From the NCBI RefSeq assembly GCF_025499515.1, contig NZ_JAMKFA010000005.1:186001-250000 (forward strand): a stretch of DNA of 64,000 nt. Direction: 5' to 3'. Made by a program: the position numbers and the translations under genes. The DNA comes from Flavobacterium odoriferum (GTDB lineage Bacteria; Bacteroidota; Bacteroidia; Flavobacteriales; Flavobacteriaceae). This document shows, one piece after another, positions 33,700 to 41,979 of this stretch (position 1 is its first letter; every line of letters starts with the position of its first letter). The notes beneath the pieces were generated by a model. It worked only from the letters and a program-made list of their open reading frames with translations, ran no database searches and had not been told where the DNA came from.

Positions 33700-35961
33700 A
33701 TGGCAAATTACGATTTCCAAAATTTGTTATCACCTTTAGATTTTGAACATTTAGTAAGAGATTTACTTTCAAAAGATTTAGGAATTGAATTATCTGCGTT
33801 TACTGAAGGAAAAGACGGTGGAATTGATTTAAGACATTCTACCAATAAATCAAAATCATTAATTGTTCAATGTAAAAGAGTAAAAAACTTATCCAAAGAA
33901 GATATAGATAAAGAGTTTATAAAAATAAATAAAATAAACCCTAAAGAATACTATTTTGTATGTTCTAAAGAATTGAGCGTCGAAATGTTTGATTATATTA
34001 AATTAGTGTTCAAACAATGGATGAATAATGACGATAAATATATTTATACAAGAAGTAAATTAAATAACCTATTAGACTCGAATTTAGACATCCATCAAAA
34101 AAATTACAAATTATGGTTAAATTCTTCGACAATATTCAACACTTTAATCAATCAACCTCTTTTTCAAAGGGCAAAATCTTTAATTGGTGATATAAAGAAA
34201 GATAATGTCTATTATGTTAAAAATGATAGTTTGAACAAAGCATTTGAAATACTTAACAACAATCAATTTATTATAATAAGTGGAATTCCAGGAATAGGTA
34301 AAAGTACTTTAGCGAAACTAATTTTATGGGAATATCTACAAAAAGGATTTGAAGTTATCGAAATAAGAAAAGTAATTGAATGTGAACAAATTTTAATTGA
34401 AGATTCTGAAAACAATCAAGTGTTTTATTATGATGATTTTTTAGGTGAAAACTTTTTAAAATATGATGTTATTGAAGGTAGGTCTAATGATTTAGTACAA
34501 TTAATTAATAGAATAAAAAACAGCAAAAATAAAATCCTTGTGATGACTACAAGAGAATATATTTTGAATCAAGCAAAAGAAGTATATGAAAAATTAGATT
34601 CTTCTGAATTAAATTTAGCTAAACAAACTCTTGATTTATCTTCTTACAGTAAAAGAATAAAATCATTAATTTTATATAATCATCTTTTTTACTCAAACAT
34701 TTCAAACGAGTATATAAAATCAATTATAGAATCTGAAACATATAAAGACATAATAAATCATAAAAATTATAGTCCTAGAATAATTGAACAATTGACAATT
34801 AAATTAAATAATGTTTCTGTTGAAGATTATCCAAAAGAGTTCATTAATAGTCTTGATAAACCATTTGGAATTTGGAATAAAGCATTTAACTCTCAAATAT
34901 CAAAAGGTTCACAGACTACTCTTTTTTTATTAATGTCAATTTCAGGACCAATTCTTCTTTCCGATTTAAGAATTGCAATGAATAATGCTTATAATTTAAC
35001 TAAACAAATCGGTCTAGACTTTAGACCATTTGATTTTCAAAATTACTTAAAAGAATTAGAAAACAGTTTTATAAAAATAAGCATTACTGATAAAAATAAT
35101 CATTACATTGATTTTTTAAATCCTTCAATAAAGGATTTTATGCTATCACTTATTAAAGATGATATTCAAGTTATCAAACTATTAATTAGTTCAAGTTTAT
35201 TTTACAACCAATTTGCATACACAACACGTTATCTTGCAGAAAATTTTCATGAAAATCTCGAAATTACAGAAAATATAGATAAGGCGATTTTAGCCAATTT
35301 TGATAATTTTTATAATCCTTCAAAAATTTACTCAACAGAGAAAGAAAACATTATTACAATTAATGTTATACAAAAAATTGATGGATTAAAATATTACTTA
35401 CAACACACTAAAAATCAAGATGTAATTTCTTTGTTTATAGATAAATTTAAAACAATTAATTTACGCTCACTATTCTACAATGATGAGAAAAAATATATTG
35501 AGTTTTATTTAGACCATATTGATCTAATTGATATTGAATTTGAATCTATTTTAGACCAAGTCATTGAAAATATTAGTTGGTACGATGGAGTCAAAAATCT
35601 ATTCATTTTAAGAGACTATAACAAATCATTATTTGAAAAATTTGTAAGTAATAATCTAGACCGCTACAATAATAAAATAAAAGATTCAATTATTAAAGAA
35701 ATAGAATTTATTGATAGTAAAGATGGATTAGATTATTTTAAATCAATACTCTCTGTTGACTTTAATTTATCAAAGTATACAATTCCAATAGAAGAATTTG
35801 AAACTTATTTTGAAGAAAAAGAAACTAAAATAATAGAATTAGAAAAAACTAATGAAGATTCAAAAAATATAAATGTAGAAATTGAAAAGATAGTCGAAAA
35901 AATAGATGAAGAGTTTGACGAAGATTCAATTTTCAAAATGGAAATGTTTGAAAAAGAATAA
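33700..35961 (+). CDS. Restriction endonuclease-nSTAND3 NTPase fusion
   Basis: A 753-residue protein. Residues about 1-120 form an Mrr-like nuclease domain: 'FEHLVRDLLSKDLGIELSAFTEG', D39-GGID43, and Q57-C-K59. A STAND-type P-loop follows with G195-IPGIGKST. Walker B-like 'FYYDDFLGENFL' and 'ILVMTTREYILNQA' are the nSTAND3 signatures. The long C-terminal helical region (about 450-753) is probably the sensor. Such nuclease-STAND fusions (for example Avs-type) sense phage proteins and then degrade DNA. It is coded by a single-gene cassette. Confidence 0.85.
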   Translation: MANYDFQNLLSPLDFEHLVRDLLSKDLGIELSAFTEGKDGGIDLRHSTNKSKSLIVQCKRVKNLSKEDIDKEFIKINKINPKEYYFVCSKELSVEMFDYIKLVFKQWMNNDDKYIYTRSKLNNLLDSNLDIHQKNYKLWLNSSTIFNTLINQPLFQRAKSLIGDIKKDNVYYVKNDSLNKAFEILNNNQFIIISGIPGIGKSTLAKLILWEYLQKGFEVIEIRKVIECEQILIEDSENNQVFYYDDFLGENFLKYDVIEGRSNDLVQLINRIKNSKNKILVMTTREYILNQAKEVYEKLDSSELNLAKQTLDLSSYSKRIKSLILYNHLFYSNISNEYIKSIIESETYKDIINHKNYSPRIIEQLTIKLNNVSVEDYPKEFINSLDKPFGIWNKAFNSQISKGSQTTLFLLMSISGPILLSDLRIAMNNAYNLTKQIGLDFRPFDFQNYLKELENSFIKISITDKNNHYIDFLNPSIKDFMLSLIKDDIQVIKLLISSSLFYNQFAYTTRYLAENFHENLEITENIDKAILANFDNFYNPSKIYSTEKENIITINVIQKIDGLKYYLQHTKNQDVISLFIDKFKTINLRSLFYNDEKKYIEFYLDHIDLIDIEFESILDQVIENISWYDGVKNLFILRDYNKSLFEKFVSNNLDRYNNKIKDSIIKEIEFIDSKDGLDYFKSILSVDFNLSKYTIPIEEFETYFEEKETKIIELEKTNEDSKNINVEIEKIVEKIDEEFDEDSIFKMEMFEKE

Positions 35962-35967
35962 AAAAAA

Positions 35968-36103
35968 GATGGCAACAAGCGTTTCTCGCAATTGCGAGTT
36001 TTGAGGTAAGTTCACCTTCACATTTTGCCAGAATTTTTATCTTTAACAGAAAATAATTCGTTCCGAACTTCGCCACTTCTTGAAGACGCTTAAATTTAGT
36101 GGC
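35968..36103 (+). repeat. attC-like site S5
   Basis: GATGGCAACAAGCGTTTCTC at the left faces CTTCTTGAAGACGCTT at the right. TATCTTTA lies at 36038-36045. Its right end TTAGTGGC (36096-36103) is the reverse complement of GCCACTAA (36809-36816), the outer arm of the next site. Confidence 0.65.
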
Positions 36104-36107
36104 AACC

Positions 36108-36800
36108 ATGAATCAACTCCATGATAAAATTATGAATACTGAAAAAGAAAAATTAGATAGAATGATAAATCGTCCAGGCGAAATAGTTATGGAAGACTTA
36201 ATTCAACAAGCTTTTCATATTTTTTCCAACAAATTAGCATATGGAGGCATTGTAGCAAAAAATGAATTTGCTTTCCAATTTGAGCTTGGATCAATATTAA
36301 AAACTTTAGGACAGCTTTATGAGTTTAACTTAAATGATAAATTTCATTTAGAATTTGAAACTACCATAATCCTTGAGGAAGAATTTGTTAAAAGCAATTC
36401 TAAAAAAGCTAGAATTGATATTCTAATCATTTATCAACTGGGTGGTAAAACTACAAAGACAGCTATTGAATTAAAGTTCTTTAAAAAAGAAAATCATCGT
36501 GAACCAAATAACCGATACGATGTTTTTAAAGATATAGCTAACTTGGAATCATATAAGCGATTTGGAATTGACATTTGCTATTTTCTGCTACTAACAGACC
36601 ATACTCATTATGTTAATCAACAAAAATATTCAACAGATACAGCTGATTTTGATTTTAGACAAGGGCAAAGATATATGGCAAATACTATTTTATCATATAG
36701 AACTCCAAAATCTTATGGTCCAGAAATCTCGTTATCTCAAGATTATGAATTCAAATGGAAAACCTTGAATGACTTATATTTTCTAAAATTAAAAGTTTAA
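36108..36800 (+). CDS. PD-(D/E)XK nuclease-like hypothetical protein
   Basis: A protein of 230 residues from ATG 36108; the GTG at 36099 would overlap the cassette boundary. 'KARIDILIIYQLGGKTTKTAIELKFFKK' (about 105-132) has the Asp...Glu-x-Lys spacing of PD-(D/E)xK nucleases. The N-terminus is helical. 'SKxxxRxDxxI' followed by an ELK strand is common in stand-alone defence nucleases. I do not recognise a named family. It is a single-gene cassette. Confidence 0.6.
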   Translation: MNQLHDKIMNTEKEKLDRMINRPGEIVMEDLIQQAFHIFSNKLAYGGIVAKNEFAFQFELGSILKTLGQLYEFNLNDKFHLEFETTIILEEEFVKSNSKKARIDILIIYQLGGKTTKTAIELKFFKKENHREPNNRYDVFKDIANLESYKRFGIDICYFLLLTDHTHYVNQQKYSTDTADFDFRQGQRYMANTILSYRTPKSYGPEISLSQDYEFKWKTLNDLYFLKLKV

Positions 36801-36808
36801 TAATAGTA

Positions 36809-36976
36809 GCCACTAACAGCGTTTTTATAAAATAGCGGCGCTTAATGATTTTTTGGAAAGATTAGTGTTTGCACTTCTCTTCTATTTTTCAACTTTTTCT
36901 TTCAAGCTTTTCTTTATATTTGTTGACAATAGTAATAAAAGTTCGCAACTTCATGAAGTTGGCGGGACGTTTTGTA
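36809..36976 (+). repeat. attC-like site S6
   Basis: GCCACTAACAGCG is the left arm; the right part is 'GCAACTTCATGAAGTTGGCG', ending GGGACGTTTTG. TATATTTG (36915-36922) lies 97 bp before the next ATG. It aligns with S4 (CTAACAGCG-TTTTATAAAAT, then AGTAATAAAA). Confidence 0.7.
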
Positions 36977-37019
36977 CAATACTAAGTAAACCCGTTGAGA
37001 ACCAAATCTAATTAGCCAT

Positions 37020-37220
37020 ATGGAGGAAAAACCAAAAATTGAAAAATCTATTCAGGAACAAATACTTGACAAAATGATTTCAAAGCTAAAGGAGAAAAAT
37101 TCTTTAGAAGATGATTTTTTGGATGAACTGAGAAAAATTGATTTAACAAAAACTTCAGCAGTAAAAGAAATTCTAACTAAATCATTTAAAAAAGATGAAG
37201 ATTCAGAAACTGGAAATTAA
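37020..37220 (+). CDS. Small acidic/basic helical partner of the SMC-like ATPase
   Basis: A 66-residue protein, almost entirely charged and helical ('SIQEQILDKMISKLKEKNSLEDDFLDEL'). It overlaps the ATPase gene by 26 bp in another frame, so the two are coupled and probably form one complex. No family was recognised. Confidence 0.65.
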   Translation: MEEKPKIEKSIQEQILDKMISKLKEKNSLEDDFLDELRKIDLTKTSAVKEILTKSFKKDEDSETGN

Positions 37221-39675
37221 ACATCTTAGAGGAATCACTGATTTAAAAATTGAACCGAAAGGAAAATCATTTGTAGTATATGGTCCTAACGGCTCTGGAA
37301 AAAGTGCTGTAATAGATGCCCTAGATTTTCTGTTAACTGGTAAGATTGCTCGTCTTAATGGTGAAGGAACAGAAGGTGTTTCTCTTAAAGAACATGGACC
37401 TCATATTGATTCCGTTAGTGACATAGATAAAGTTATTGTTTCTGCAGAAATTATAATTCCAGGCATTCCAGAAGCCATTTTAATGACAAGAAAAATGAAA
37501 AAGCCTTCGGAACTGATTTATGATTCAAAATTCGAAATACAGCTAAAACCAATTATCGAACTATTAAATCGCGGACAATATGTTTTTACTAGACGAGAAA
37601 TACTAAAGCTAATAACAGCTAAATCATCTACAAGATCTCAAGAAATTCAGAAAGTTTTGAAGCTAAGCGAACTCGAAGAAATTAGGACAAATTTAGTAAG
37701 AGTATACAATGAAAATAAAAGAGAGTATAAAGCTGCAGAAGACAATGTTAAAAAATCTGAAAACGAAATTAATGCAATAACAGGTCACGAAAAATATAGT
37801 GATTCCGAAGTGCTTAAATTTATTAATGAGCAACGTGAAAAACTTGGAGGTAATGAATTAGAAAAACTAAGTATTGATACAATACAAGTTGGAATTACAA
37901 GCGTTTCATATAATCCTCTAAGTGTGAACCATGAAAATTTAAGTGAGCGCCTTAACAAACTTAGATATTCAGAAATTCAAAAAAGCAAACCTCAATTAAT
38001 AGAAACTGAAAAAATAATCAAAACTGCTATTGAAGAGATAAAATTAGATTCACTAGCAAATTGGAATTCTAAACGGCTAAATTTAACCAAAGAAGGTCTA
38101 TCATTAATTCCCGAAACTGGAGAATGTCCATTGTGTGATACTGAATGGCCAGTGGGTGATTTAGAAAAAATTCTTCAAGACAGAATTGAAACTGTCATCA
38201 AAAGACAAAAAGACATAAATGAGAATTCCATTATAATTAAAGAAATTGTTGAATCATTTAAAACTAAAGTTTCACAGTTATTCGAGTTATTGAAGCAAGT
38301 CAATACAACTGAATCTTTTTTAGAAAATGAAAAAATCCAAACTGGTATTGTTCATTTCAATGATTTAAAAACTTCTCTTGAAAAACTATCAAAAGCTCTT
38401 GAAAACCCAATTAAAGATTTTTCAAATGAGGATTTTAAAACTGATGATGTAAGCAATTTGTTTGTCTTAATTGATAACAAAACAATAATTAAGGATTTTG
38501 AAGATTCAATTAAACTTCTATTTCCTGAAGCCACACCAGAACAAAGTGCTTGGGACAATTTGATAAAATTAATTGAGCGTTTAAAAATCTTAGCAGATAA
38601 TAAAAATAATCTTTTAACTGCACATGCTATTCTTGAAAAGTCAACACTTCTTGTACAAGCATATGTTGAAGCAAGAAATGAAGTTCTAGAAAGTTTATAT
38701 GATAAAATCAAGGATAGATTTGTTGAACTATATAAGGAAATGCATGGAGATGATGAAATTGACTTTAATGCAACTTTTGTCCCGCAAGATGCGGGTTTAG
38801 ATTTATCTGTTGATTTTTATGGTCGTGGCTATCATCCACCTCACGCTATGCACAGTGAAGGACATCAGGATAGCATGGGTATATGTCTTTTTTTAGCTCT
38901 ATCAGAACATTTGAATACTGGTTTGATTGAATTAGTGATTTTAGATGATGTTGTTATGTCTGTTGACACAGGGCATCGAAGAGCTTTTTGTAACGTGTTA
39001 ACAAAATATTTCCCTAACATTCAATTTATAATTACCACTCATGACACAACTTGGGCAAATCAACTCAAAAGCGCAGGAGTAGTTCCAGGAAAGCAAATGT
39101 TAAAATTTTCAAATTGGACTGTTGAAAAAGGACCTTCAATTCATTACGAAGCTGACATGTGGGGAAGAATCCAAAAAGATTTAGACAATGATGATGTTTC
39201 TTCAGCAGCTGCTAAACTTCGCAGAGGAATGGAAGAGTTTTCAAGGTATGTTTGCCATAACTTAAAAGCAAGCGTGCCATATTCGCTTGACGATGCTGGC
39301 AGTTTGGGAGATCTTTTACCAGCGGCAATTAGTAGATATAAAGATTTAATGGGTAAGGCAAAAGATGCTGCAAATTCATGGAATCAAACAACTATAATTG
39401 AAGACTTAAAAAAAATAGATGATGAATCCAAAGCTATAATTTCTAAAACTGGAATCGAACAGTGGAATATCAATAAAGCTGTGCATTATAATGAATGGGC
39501 AAATTTTCAGAAACAAGATTTCCAGCCAGTCGTTGATGCATTTAAAGATCTTTATGAAAAAGTGTTTGCCTGTTCTAATTGTCAAGCAGTATTACAAATA
39601 ACATTTGATGGTTCTAATATCTCAGGAGTGAAATGTAAATGCGGAAATACCAATTGGAATCTAATAAAAAAATAA
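37195..39675 (+). CDS. SMC/Rad50-like AAA ATPase, putative defence protein
   Basis: An 826-residue protein. Walker A G30-PNGSGKS37 follows an N-terminal strand 'LEIKHLRGITDLKIEPKGKSFVVYG'. A long coiled-coil-rich middle contains a CPLCDTEW zinc-hook-like motif near residue 305. The C-terminal ABC part has 'HSEGHQDSMGICLFLAL' (signature) and 'IELVILDDVVMSVDTGHR' (Walker B and D-loop), then 'IITTHD' (switch). The last 40 residues hold a zinc ribbon ('CSNCQAV' and 'KCKCGN'). It is similar in plan to ATPases of OLD, Lamassu, Septu or Zorya-like systems but matches none exactly. Together with the 66-residue partner it makes a two-gene cassette. Confidence 0.75.
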   Translation: MKIQKLEIKHLRGITDLKIEPKGKSFVVYGPNGSGKSAVIDALDFLLTGKIARLNGEGTEGVSLKEHGPHIDSVSDIDKVIVSAEIIIPGIPEAILMTRKMKKPSELIYDSKFEIQLKPIIELLNRGQYVFTRREILKLITAKSSTRSQEIQKVLKLSELEEIRTNLVRVYNENKREYKAAEDNVKKSENEINAITGHEKYSDSEVLKFINEQREKLGGNELEKLSIDTIQVGITSVSYNPLSVNHENLSERLNKLRYSEIQKSKPQLIETEKIIKTAIEEIKLDSLANWNSKRLNLTKEGLSLIPETGECPLCDTEWPVGDLEKILQDRIETVIKRQKDINENSIIIKEIVESFKTKVSQLFELLKQVNTTESFLENEKIQTGIVHFNDLKTSLEKLSKALENPIKDFSNEDFKTDDVSNLFVLIDNKTIIKDFEDSIKLLFPEATPEQSAWDNLIKLIERLKILADNKNNLLTAHAILEKSTLLVQAYVEARNEVLESLYDKIKDRFVELYKEMHGDDEIDFNATFVPQDAGLDLSVDFYGRGYHPPHAMHSEGHQDSMGICLFLALSEHLNTGLIELVILDDVVMSVDTGHRRAFCNVLTKYFPNIQFIITTHDTTWANQLKSAGVVPGKQMLKFSNWTVEKGPSIHYEADMWGRIQKDLDNDDVSSAAAKLRRGMEEFSRYVCHNLKASVPYSLDDAGSLGDLLPAAISRYKDLMGKAKDAANSWNQTTIIEDLKKIDDESKAIISKTGIEQWNINKAVHYNEWANFQKQDFQPVVDAFKDLYEKVFACSNCQAVLQITFDGSNISGVKCKCGNTNWNLIKK

Positions 39676-39680
39676 GCAAA

Positions 39681-39812
39681 GCACACTACAGCAGTTTTAT
39701 GAAATGGCAGTGTAATTGCAAAATTCATATTTTTCTTTCGCAAGAAATACTATCTTAGCAGGAATTACTCGGTCACGAAGTCTGCAACTTCATGAAGCAG
39801 CGGAACGTTAGA
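39681..39812 (+). repeat. attC-like site S7
   Basis: CACTACAGCAGTTTTATGAA at the left faces TTCATGAAGCAGCGG and CGTTAG (39806-39811). The central hairpin is TTTCTT-TCGC-AAGAAA (39732-39747). TATCTTAG (39751-39758) lies 77 bp before the next ATG. The right half matches S3. Confidence 0.7.
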
Positions 39813-39835
39813 AGAAAACATAAACCAAATTCACG

Positions 39836-40252
39836 ATGACTTTTTTTAATGAATATTCACTAACCGTTACGGGGATTATGTTGGAAATTTTTGGAGCATT
39901 TATGCTCACACTTGAGGCGTATGGATCCAAATGGCTGGAAAAACCTATAAAAAAATTTGTACAATTTTCCAATTGGACTGGAAGTAGTTTTATAGCAAGT
40001 ATAATAATCTCTTTAATTACAATTATTCCATTCATTGCAGCTGGATTCTTGGGCAACAAAATTTGCCAAACATTATTGTTACCTGCCTTAATTTTAGGCC
40101 TAATAATTCCAACTCTTTTCGACGATGCGGAAAAGCTTGAAAAATGGGCATCAATAACTTTTAATGACAAAAAAATTGGACCAAAAGGGTTTCTTTTAAT
40201 TTTAATAGGCAGCATTCTCCAGCTAATTAGCACGATTATTCAAATCAAGTAA
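39836..40252 (+). CDS. Small membrane protein of unknown function
   Basis: A 138-residue protein with three hydrophobic helices (about 10-28, 50-73, 117-136) and a charged loop 'FDDAEKLEKWASITFNDKK'. There is no recognisable domain. It is the last cassette, between S7 and the partial site S8, and is followed by the restriction-modification operon. It could be a membrane effector in a defence context, but there is no direct evidence. Confidence 0.55.
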   Translation: MTFFNEYSLTVTGIMLEIFGAFMLTLEAYGSKWLEKPIKKFVQFSNWTGSSFIASIIISLITIIPFIAAGFLGNKICQTLLLPALILGLIIPTLFDDAEKLEKWASITFNDKKIGPKGFLLILIGSILQLISTIIQIK

Positions 40253-40255
40253 TTG

Positions 40256-40297
40256 CTCTTGCCAGCAGCCGTTTCACTCGATGGCTGTTTTTTTTTT
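40256..40297 (+). terminator. Partial attC-like site S8 acting as terminator
   Basis: CAGCAGCCGTTTCACTCG resembles the left half of S2. CAGCC (40266-40270) pairs with GGCTG (40283-40287) and is followed by a 10-T run. The right half of a site is missing, marking the end of the array. Confidence 0.6.
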
Positions 40298-40408
40298 CAT
40301 GTTCACTAAAACGTTTATTTTACCATCAATAAATTTCCCTTTTTTATTGCTCATCCCAATTAAATCAAATAAATTTGAGCAAATCATTTTTTACAAAACC
40401 AATACAAA

Positions 40409-41977
40409 ATGTCTGAAGACCAAAAACGAGTATTAGAACAACAACTATGGGGAATTGCTAACCTTTTACGTGGCAAAATTAGTGCAGACGACTACCGTGA
40501 TTACATTCTAGGATTCATTTTTTACAAATACCTTTCCGAAAAACAATATTTATACGCTAACGATTTATTAGAAGGCGAAGAAGTAACCGATTACGCTAAA
40601 GTAACCGACAAAGAAACGCTTCAAGCCATTGAAGAAGAATCGTTATTGAAACTAGGCTATTTCTTAAAGCCAACCGAACTTTTCTCAGTAGTTGCCGCTA
40701 AAGGAAACGCCAATACCGAAGTACAAAGCAATTACATCATCGACGATTTAAAAGCCGTTTTAAATCACATTGAGTTGAGTACGATGGGTACCGAAAGCGA
40801 AGACGATTTTAATGCGTTGTTCGAAGATTTGGATTTGAATTCTACTAAAATTGGTAGAACACCCGAAGCTCGAAATACGATTATCGTTCAAATTTTAAAC
40901 CATTTAGACCAAATCGATTTCAAGCTAAAAGACATTGATTCGGATGTTTTGGGTGATGCTTACGAATATTTGATTGCAAAATTTGCCGCTGGTGCTGGAA
41001 AAAGTGCTGGCGAATTCTATACACCCCAACAAGTGTCTAAAATTTTAGCACAAATTGTAACTACTGGAAAAACCAAAATCAAATCGGTTTATGATCCTAC
41101 ATGTGGTTCGGGTTCGTTGTTGTTACGTGTGGCAAAAGAAGTGGAAGTAAGTGAGTTTTACGGACAAGAACAAAACCGTACGACCTACAACTTAGCTCGA
41201 ATGAACATGATTTTACACGATGTCCATTTTCGTGAATTTGACATCAAACATGAAGATACGCTAGAACATCCTAAGCATCTAGACCTACGTTTTGAAGCGG
41301 TGGTAGCCAATCCCCCATTTTCGGCACATTGGAAAGGCGATGCTAGTCCGTTGTTTAGTACTGATGAACGTTTTAGCCAATACGGAAAGTTAGCGCCAAA
41401 AACCAAAGCCGATTATGCCTTTTTATTACACATGGTGCATCAATTAGCCGATAACGGAATTATGGCAACCGTGGTGCCGCATGGCGTTTTGTTTCGTGGT
41501 GCTGCCGAAGGTGTTATTCGTGAATATTTGATTAAAGAATTGAATTATTTGGATGCCGTAATTGGTTTACCTGCTAATATTTTCTACGGAACTTCTATCC
41601 CAACCTGTATAATGGTATTTAAAAAATGCCGTGAAGCAAACGATAGCATTTTGTTTATTGATGCCAGTAGTGATGAGAATTTCGTAAAAGAAGGCAACCA
41701 AAACATATTGCGCCACCAAGACGTTGAAAAAATAATTGCAACCTACCGCAACCGAACTGCCATTGAAAAATACAGTTACGTTGCAACCCTAGACGAACTA
41801 AAAGAAAACGATTACAACCTGAACATTCCTCGTTATGTAGATACGTTTGAAGAAGAGGATGTCATAGATTTAGACTTTGTTGCAACAGAATTGGTACAAA
41901 TTGCAACCGATTTAAAAACAAATGAAAATACAATTGCAACCTACTGCCACCAATTGAATATTAAAACACCTTTTTAA
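40409..41977 (+). CDS. hsdM: Type I restriction-modification system, DNA methyltransferase subunit
   Basis: A 522-residue N6-adenine methyltransferase. The N-terminal helical domain is 'QLWGIANLLRGKISADDYRDYILGFIFYKYLSEK'. The SAM-binding motif is D229-PTCGSGSLL and the catalytic motif N301-PPF304. It methylates the host recognition sequence with HsdS and is required for HsdR cleavage. It is 2 bp before hsdS. Near its 3' end the coding strand contains many TTGCAACC motifs. It is the start of the RM operon. Confidence 0.95.
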   Translation: MSEDQKRVLEQQLWGIANLLRGKISADDYRDYILGFIFYKYLSEKQYLYANDLLEGEEVTDYAKVTDKETLQAIEEESLLKLGYFLKPTELFSVVAAKGNANTEVQSNYIIDDLKAVLNHIELSTMGTESEDDFNALFEDLDLNSTKIGRTPEARNTIIVQILNHLDQIDFKLKDIDSDVLGDAYEYLIAKFAAGAGKSAGEFYTPQQVSKILAQIVTTGKTKIKSVYDPTCGSGSLLLRVAKEVEVSEFYGQEQNRTTYNLARMNMILHDVHFREFDIKHEDTLEHPKHLDLRFEAVVANPPFSAHWKGDASPLFSTDERFSQYGKLAPKTKADYAFLLHMVHQLADNGIMATVVPHGVLFRGAAEGVIREYLIKELNYLDAVIGLPANIFYGTSIPTCIMVFKKCREANDSILFIDASSDENFVKEGNQNILRHQDVEKIIATYRNRTAIEKYSYVATLDELKENDYNLNIPRYVDTFEEEDVIDLDFVATELVQIATDLKTNENTIATYCHQLNIKTPF

Positions 41978-41979
41978 TT

